Of a stretch of DNA of 64,000 nucleotides, positions 57,150 through 64,000 are shown in pieces; position 1 is the first letter of the stretch; every line of letters begins with the position of its first letter. The stretch comes from Augochlora pura (lineage: Eukaryota; Arthropoda; Insecta; Hymenoptera; Halictidae): positions 6,448,001-6,512,000 of the forward strand of contig NC_135774.1 in the NCBI RefSeq assembly GCF_028453695.1. Direction: 5' to 3'. Below the pieces are notes generated by a model. That model ran no database searches and was not told the origin of the DNA. It saw only the letters and a list, made by a program, of their open reading frames with translations. Both the position numbers and the translations under genes were made by a program.

Positions 57150-57990
57150 CGATATTCTCCCAATAATAATCAAGCACCTATTCTTAAAAAAAGAAAAGAG
57201 TCTCGTGACCCAGCAAGCTATAGACCTATTAGCTTAATACCAAGCATACGCAAAGCTTATGAAACAATATTAAATAATAGTATTATAGCTTTTTGTAAGA
57301 AACGCAAGATAATCCCAGATAATCAGTATGGCTTCAAATTTCAACATTCTACAATACACGCTATTCACAGCCTCACAGATAACCTCACAAACCTATACAC
57401 AATGGCAAGTTGGTTGAAGCCGTCCTTTGATACCTTGTGGATCAACAGCCTACTATTCAAACTTCATAAAAAGGTTTTCCTAAAGTGTATCACATATGTA
57501 TGTATAATATAATCGGTATGCTAAAGGGCAAAGCCTTCAAAACTACGAATGTTTTCCAGATCGCTGAAGGATTGCAACAAGGCGCAATCATTTTCACTAT
57601 TTTGTTTAACTTAGTCAAACGTAAAATTATCTCATTCTACAAACCAGTAAATCACCTATCAAAAAATAAAAACCACGGGCTAATTAAAAACAACAGTCTC
57701 TCTATCCAAATACATACCTTGGATATCAACATCGACGACAGGAGAGGCAATGCATACCATAAAATACAACTTCAAAAAATGTTAAATGCTTATAGAGTTA
57801 ATTCCAGATAATTCCACAATAGGCAGCTAACAAATAGAACAAAAGTTATACTGTATCTTCTTCTAATTAGGTCTATTATAATCTATGCTGCTCCTATATG
57901 GTACAATGTAAATCATACCATCATGGAAACATACAGAATATTTAAAAGTGCCTCACACCTTGTCTTGGTTTACATAGATCTGTTTCATCG
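57150..57990 (+). pseudogene. Non-LTR retrotransposon reverse-transcriptase fossil (Jockey-like)
   Basis: Translating across frames gives SYRPISLIPSI, then KIIPDNQYGF and HSTIHAIHSLT, then G-L-Q-Q-G-A in the position of the usual GLPQGS. Further on is IIYAAPIWYN, the conserved segment after the polymerase palm. The YADD active-site region is missing and there are several stops and deletions. These motifs are those of Jockey-type LINE reverse transcriptase. Inactive. Confidence 0.75.
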
Positions 57991-58785
57991 AATCATAAAC
58001 ATTACGTAAATAATTAAATTTTATACAACCAATCGAATATCTCTCTAATTGATTCTCACACGATAAAAGTTACAGTTAATGTTCCATTACAATGCCACTG
58101 GCGTAGAAACAAGGCCGATAAAAGATTCCTCTTTCAATAGACTTAGTAGACATTAATAATAACATGTTTAATGTCAAGAAATATTTGTGGATATCACCTA
58201 GTTCCCTGGTTTCATACACTTTAAGTGTATCATCGTGTTATTCTCCTCATCCACTTGCTTTCGTCAGTAGGCTTATAAGAATGGTAGCATTAAACATAAT
58301 CAAAGTGCAAATTAATATTTAAGTGCATTATTAGGGTTACTTACAGCGTAATAGTTATATGACTAATTTGCTCTATTAGGTACCGTAGCATCTATTGAAA
58401 AAATCGGTAATGTCTCTACGAATGTCTCAAAGTATCTTCTAGCGTAGGAAAGACACGATTATTTGAACCTCGTAACTCGCCTTTATAGTTTCCGACATCA
58501 CGTGAAAGAAAGAAAGAAATAAACAAACAAATATACGGACTTCACTATCAATGGTCTTCTCATTCACATCGGAAGTGATTATTTTCACAACCGCACAATC
58601 ATCACTGTTTCTAAACGCTGACCCGGACAGAAACAAGCAGATCAGTGAAATACACGACAAGCAAATTGTATTAAATCGTATACAAGTTGAACGAACTTTG
58701 AAGTCGATTATCACGAAAACGGAGCACCGGATGAAAAAATGTTATACCAAAATATTTTCTTCTTTTTTGATGTAGAATCACCTCC
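57991..58785. other. Sequence between LINE and Tc1 fossils
   Basis: No gene. The upstream part of the Tc1 element probably lies here but is too decayed to outline. Confidence 0.35.
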
Positions 58786-58789
58786 TGCC

Positions 58790-59270
58790 CGGTTGTACTA
58801 CGATTTCCGAGACACCCCATATAATATGGAGCTGTATGTCGACGAAAGGAGTGAAAATATTGTGTATCCTTTATCAAAATGTTAATTCAGAAACATACAT
58901 TCATATCTTGGAACATTTTTTAATCCAAAGCATAGAAGATATGTTTGGAGATTCTGCCGACTTTACCTTTCAAGATGACAACGCTAGCTGCCACCGCCGT
59001 AAAATAGTGAAGAATTATTTACTACAAAATAACATCAAGACAATGCAATGGCCCGTGAATAGTCCCGATCTAAATCCGATAGACAATTTATGGGAAAAAT
59101 TAAAGAAACTCATTCGGGAGGAAAGGTCACAAAGTAAAGACGAACTTCGACAGGCCATAAGAACATCATGAAAAGAAATTGCACCAATAAATTGCAGTAA
59201 CTTAATCATATCAATGCAACAGTGTATTAAAGCTGTTATTCGAGCAAAGGGTAATGATACAAAATATTAA
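58790..59270 (+). pseudogene. Tc1-like transposase fragment
   Basis: From about 58815 the frame reads IWSCMSTKGVK, then FQDDNASCHRRKIVKNYLL and WPVNSPDLNPIDNLWEKLK. These carry the second Asp and the Glu of the D,D34E triad of Tc1 transposases. An in-frame TGA at 59169 replaces what is normally a Trp codon. The frame then continues through NLIISMQQC and AVIRAKGNDTKY to TAA 59268-59270, the normal family end. The N-terminal DNA-binding part and first Asp are missing or out of frame. A possible terminal repeat (TTTTTTCCACGGGTTGTA) lies near 59489-59507. Inactive. Confidence 0.85.
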
Positions 59271-59509
59271 CTGCACCTTCGATCGGAAACTTTTTTTCGT
59301 GCAAGATTTTGTTTTCCCTCTATTGTCAATGGAAATAAAAGAATGTTTGTGTTATTTTGCGATTAATTATGTCTTATAAAACTCCTCTACATTCATAATC
59401 GATTTTAATTATACATAATAACGTTTTAATGTCCCCAAACACGACAGTTTTTCGTAAAATTTCGTATCAACCTGTTTGATTGGAAACTTTTTTCCACGGG
59501 TTGTAGTTA

Positions 59510-61170
59510 TCAATCATAATTAAGAATGTAATGTTCGTCTTTTTCTGCAATAAAGAATAGAATTTTTAAATGATTACAACTGAGAATTATAAGATTAATA
59601 GAGATCAGATTCCGTTCAACGAACGCGTAGCCATCTACAACCACTCTACACACCACCTAAATGATGATAACTTTAAATACAATTCGTTTTTGCAAGTGAA
59701 TTTGCCGGATTACATAAATCTGTACGGAAAAGTATGCTAAATATACCTTTTTCTTTTTTCTCAAAACTCGTTTGAACTCTGGTAACACTTGAAAGATATT
59801 CCTTATCAATTGTGAAAAATGGTCACAATTCTCATTAATGCAATTATCATTACTCTTATTTTAAATTGCGAACAATATTTTTTAATCCAAAGTGTCACTC
59901 TCATCAGAAAAGTATGCCAAACATTTTAAGAAAGGATTCGAAAGAAAAATATTGAATAAGATCGTCAGGTTATCCCATTAGAGAGACATAATCCCTGTCG
60001 TGAGAAATACTACTTTTAAAATATCTAGGTATCAACGTTTATTACAACTTTAATATTAAATTTTGTTAATTTCGTCACATCCGAAGTCTATAGACATTTA
60101 AAAAACAACGTTTATTAATTAGATATCGATACGAAACATTTCGTTTTTTTTAAGACTCTTGAATTTCTCAATCTGAGTTTGAGTAAAAACTGAATTTGAC
60201 TAGGATGTTTTGAATTCCGGAAAATTCTGTTATCCACTACGAGAAATTTTCACTTTCTAGTTTCGGTTTAATTAACTAAATGGTTTTGACTTTATAGGAA
60301 TTTTAGTGACTGATTGTCGGCACTGTATGTGTTAAATATTGCTGCTTCATTGTTTCTTTGCAACAGTCTGCCAATTTTAACAAGTATGTCTTTTCAGTAT
60401 ATCTATCGTTAAATGCCAATGATTACGCCAATCTATGTTTAGCTTCTTCTTTTTTGTAGTTTCTAACAAACTCTTTAACCACTCAAGCTTGCCATTTTTA
60501 TACATGATGTCTTATGTCTGATACATGTCATTAGTATATCTTACGGTACTAAACAAGAAAAAAATGTTACGTAAACATACGTCATTGAAAACTTTATTAA
60601 ACAGTTATGACAAAAATGCAAAATATAAGTGGAATAGTATTCGATTTGCTGTTACTATAAGCACTGGTTCAAATAGATTAATGTTTTTATTACTTGACAT
60701 AGTCATGTCGCTTCCACTACTAATAATACACTGGTGCAAATTACTTACTTCTAAAAATCTTAGGCAACCTCAGGTAATAGCCAATGCTTACACTTAGACA
60801 CTCAATGTAAACATTACCCGATGGTCGCAGTAACAGCAAGTCGATTAGTCTTCCACTTTTATTCCGTATTTTTGTTATAACTTTTTACTAAAGCTCTGAA
60901 TGACTTATGTTTACATAAAAAAATTTTCGTAATTAGTGCCATAGAATATATTGAGAAATTTTTAACATTAAAACCTGAAAAATTCTTTATATTTCTACTA
61001 ACTGCAATCACTGATCCTGCTTTACACTTATTAGTATTTTCGCTGAAATCATTGATTAATGAATATTCAAATTTGACATTATTGAAACTTTCACTACCAC
61101 TATCATCACTACTATAATATTATCAGATTGTACATTTCCTCAATCGCTTCCTATCGATTTTGTAAGCTTA
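59510..61170. other. Intergenic or intron, no gene
   Basis: AT-rich, no ORF or repeat I can defend. Confidence 0.4.
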
Positions 61171-61171
61171 A

Positions 61172-61294
61172 CCCCTTGACGTTTGGGAGACGTAATTCTT
61201 CATTTATTCAATATTCAATATTTATTCAATTCTTCGTAATTCAATTCTTTTCATGTACTATTGTAGACTATGACGTCTCTGGGACGTCAAGAAG
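61172..61294. repeat. Short inverted repeat, possibly a degraded MITE
   Basis: CTTGACGTTTGGGAGACGTAAT pairs with (A)TGACGTCTCTGGGACGTCAAG about 85 bases on. The left end follows TTAAC, reminiscent of piggyBac-type insertion, but the right border does not show TTAA. Confidence 0.45.
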
Positions 61295-61317
61295 TGTCTC
61301 TGGCAGACATCGTGCAA

Positions 61318-61440
61318 AATACAGTATGTCCCAAATGTCATTCGCATTCGGAAATGAGGAATTTCTGAGATCTTTTGAAATAACTTTTTCCTTAGTGCAA
61401 ATGCAATCCGCTGCTTTGTTTATGAGTCATTAAATAGAAA
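61318..61440. mobile_element. Dispersed repeat A, copy 5
   Basis: ATACAGTATGTCCCAAATGT, GAAATGAGGAATTTCTGAGATC, TTTTTCCTTAGTGCAAATGC and GCTTTGTTTATGAGTCATTAA follow the order of copy 3. Confidence 0.55.
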
Positions 61441-62719
61441 ATTAAATAATTCGTTGTTCAGAATAATTTCAATTATGTTAAGAATTTTTTTTCTTCTTTT
61501 TAATTTTAAAAGGATTTCTCGATTTTTATTTAATATTAGCATTCCCTATTAATTTGTTTTATTACAAATTAAGTAATGTTTACATTCACATAAACATATT
61601 AAATACAAACAGCAATAGGTTATAACTTAAATTGATGCGCACACGCACGTCTCTTTGAGAGTAAATTGTAAGGCAAAATATTAATTTTGTTGGACCCGTT
61701 TTAAATAGTTATGTCATTTTGTTTTAAAGATATTCCGTAATCGGAAAATATTTCAATATTACTATCGTATTTGCAGATGTTATGTCACATATATCCATGT
61801 ATGTTTCTTTGATCATCCAGTTGTTTAAAGAAATGTTGTCTTCACATATTATATTACATATTAACAACAATAAATGCGCCATTCATACATGTCACAGAGT
61901 CTACATTTATTAATATCAATCTATTTATTAATCATTTTGCAAAATCTCCCCTAAATAACTTTGTCTTATGTACTACAGCATCTCTAATAGCTTGGGAAGA
62001 AATTGCCATGTTTCATAATGGATAGTTCATACCAACAATATTCTTAAATGCCATGTCATTTCATACATTAAATGATCTATCATTGTTATTAGTCTAACAA
62101 AATTACAATTTGGCCCTTTTTCCTTATCGTTAGTCGTTTGTTTGTGCAAATGAATTAGCAATTTTGTCCTATCTTTGTCTTGCATTCCAGGTAATAGAAA
62201 AATCTATAAAAAGCATTTTAGTCATAGTCTAGTAGACTGGTACCCCTATCTTTTAAAAGAAAAATCAAGTTGTTCTAAAGTCCAGTTCTAAAAAAGTTAT
62301 TCCGTTTTAAAAGGGCATTCGATCGAATAATTTCGTTAGCCACTATACATATATGATTTTGTAACTGTGGTGGACAAGCAGAAAGCTGTAAGTCGAGTTT
62401 TGACCAAAAGAATACTAATCATTTTAAGGAGACTTCCGATGTTTAGAAAATTGAAAATCTGAATTTATAAAATGACTAAAAAGGAATTTATCATAAAAGA
62501 AGATTTAAGTCTAATTGTTAAACTATGAATATTATTGAGAAATATAAAGTAAAATATGAGTAAAGATTTCCTTGTGGTATTAAAAATATTTCAAATTGAA
62601 AACATCAATTTTTACTCAAGTCTTGTTTCTTACAATTGCTTCAGAAAATGTTGACATTGCACAAAGATATCCAATCTACTAATTCCTAATATGATATGAT
62701 ATGATATAGATATAGTCCT
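61441..62719. other. Intergenic or intron, no gene
   Basis: AT-rich; nothing supported. Confidence 0.4.
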
Positions 62720-62897
62720 CACGTGACAAGAAGGCACATTTTTACATCCTCCCTCTCTTACTAGCTGTCCCATTGCCACGGTCGCTATTGACCGAAAACA
62801 GTGACGAAGATCGACGGCGATCAATAGCAATCGAGAATTGCAGAAATGGGGCAGCTAGTAAGGGAGGAAATGCACATACAAAGATGCTTTCTTGTTG
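62720..62897. mobile_element. Short hairpin MITE
   Basis: GTGACAAGAAGGCACATTT...CTCTTACTAGCTGTCCCATT on the left pairs with AATGGGGCAGCTAGTAAGGG...GCTTTCTTGTTGC on the right, about 60-70 bases per arm. The loop is GC-richer and also partly self-complementary (GATCGCCGTCGATC-like). No coding capacity. Target duplication unclear. Confidence 0.6.
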
Positions 62898-64000
62898 CGC
62901 GAGGATTATACTTTATTGCTCCTGAAACGTATTCACTTAAGAATATGGTGTGACGTAACAAAGTACAAACACACTATTTTTAAATCGGTTCGAATAAACA
63001 ATTATTTGCAATGCGCTATCATTTTTTATCTTGGAGAATACATAAATATGTATACTCAAGCTAATTGTAAAGATCTACACATAGAATTTAACTTGTTTGG
63101 GTAGAAGTTTTAAATAAGACACATTAAATGTCTTAATCGATGCCACTATTACCTGTTGTGAAGGACACAGCAGAAATTGCTGAGTATTGAACAAACATGC
63201 GAGACAAGAAACTACGAGTCAATACAGAGTGTTCCTGTTAAATCGAACGTCTAAATTATTTCCTCCGAAACTACTTATGAAACTATTACGTTGAAAAAAC
63301 CTTGACTACGAAATATCGTGTAAAAAGGATATAAAATACAGAAAATCTCAACTGAAAAATTGTACGAATTATCGTATGATGTTTTATTTAAACATTGAAA
63401 ACATTATCATATATTATTTACAATTTTAAATGTCTATTATAAAAAATTAACTAAGTCTTTCAACTAGTCTCGATTTCCAATATCGACTATAACTTCGCAT
63501 CATAAGAACAGATGTTGTTAATAGGCGGAAGTTCCATTAATGTTAAAAAGACCATCGATTTGACAAATTGACATTGGAGAAGTATTTTACAAAGACTGTA
63601 CTCTAAATTCGGTTTTGCCTATTTTAAATCAATATTAATAGTAAGGAGAACAATTTGTACGTTATCTATAAGAAATACACCGCATGCCAGAGTTTTGAAA
63701 AACTTCTTGCAAAATTCTTGTCAGCCGTAATAGCAACATCAATTTTACATTGCAGTATTCAATAGGCGAGAAAGCAACAAATTTTATAGTATTTAACACA
63801 CCAAACACAAGTCTTAAAGTGATTTTTTCCATTATTGCGATTGTTTTTAGAAAAATACTTTTAGAGAAATACAAATACCAAAGAATTGGTATCAATTTCT
63901 GATAGATGTGGCTTGGAACGCAGCAGCCGATTCCGATATTAATCTATGCATACACGCTATTCGTTGCATTAGAAATAACAGAAACAAATATATCTCGCAA
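62898..64000. other. Window end, no gene
   Basis: AT-rich. No exon found, including the expected first exon of ADSS. Confidence 0.4.

Noticed and set aside
62630..62830. 66-codon minus-strand ORF
   Set aside because: Covers the arm and loop of a hairpin MITE; no independent support.

Overview
This is an AT-rich animal nuclear contig, most likely from an insect and probably a hymenopteran (an ant or a relative). That call rests on split genes with GT-AG introns, single-copy animal genes, and a repeat load dominated by mariner, Tc1 and piggyBac-type elements, hairpin MITEs and short solo LTRs. The order is an inference. There are two 100-N assembly gaps (6800-6899 and 14462-14561). Each lies inside or against a repeat.

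Five conserved genes can be assembled exon by exon. They are GDPGP1 (+, 7587-10404), CHCHD3/MIC19 (-, 11861-13706), NDUFA13 (+, 16710-19156), WDR37 (-, 24179-29582, with a predicted extra 5' UTR exon near 31852) and adenylosuccinate synthetase (-, 39756-48564). The last lacks its first coding exon, which must lie upstream, very probably beyond base 64000. The first four look complete and intact. CHCHD3 and NDUFA13 both act in the inner mitochondrial membrane (MICOS and complex I). GDPGP1 is nucleotide-sugar quality control, ADSS is the AMP branch of purine synthesis, and WDR37 is a beta-propeller scaffold. They are neighbours with no sign of common control.

Layout. Bases 1-7500 form a GC-richer island of broken mobile DNA. 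It holds a left-truncated mariner, two decayed pieces in opposite orientation of the N-terminal part of a Maverick/Polinton-type (virus-like) DNA polymerase B protein, a coding-looking tandem repeat, and a roughly 2.2 kb structure in which inverted arms of about 0.7 kb bracket an intact unknown coiled-coil ORF. Bases 7.5-19.2 kb hold GDPGP1, CHCHD3 and NDUFA13 with MITEs between them. Bases 19.4-23.5 kb are repeats, including a spacer-less palindrome of about 1.3 kb whose inner arms are identical. WDR37 fills 24.2-31.9 kb and carries a Tc1-like MITE in an intron. Bases 34.2-38.6 kb are nested repeats (repeat D, a solo LTR, a full-length dead mariner and an LTR remnant). From 39.8 kb to the end is ADSS plus its introns, which are filled with solo LTRs, repeat D copies, hairpin MITEs, a piggyBac-type element with TTAA duplications, an internally deleted mariner, a LINE reverse-transcriptase fossil and a Tc1 transposase fossil.

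The strongest candidates for something undescribed are the inverted-arm element with its unknown ORF (4968-7230), the 22108-23416 palindrome, and the dispersed repeat D, whose five copies act as clean empty sites for dating later insertions.
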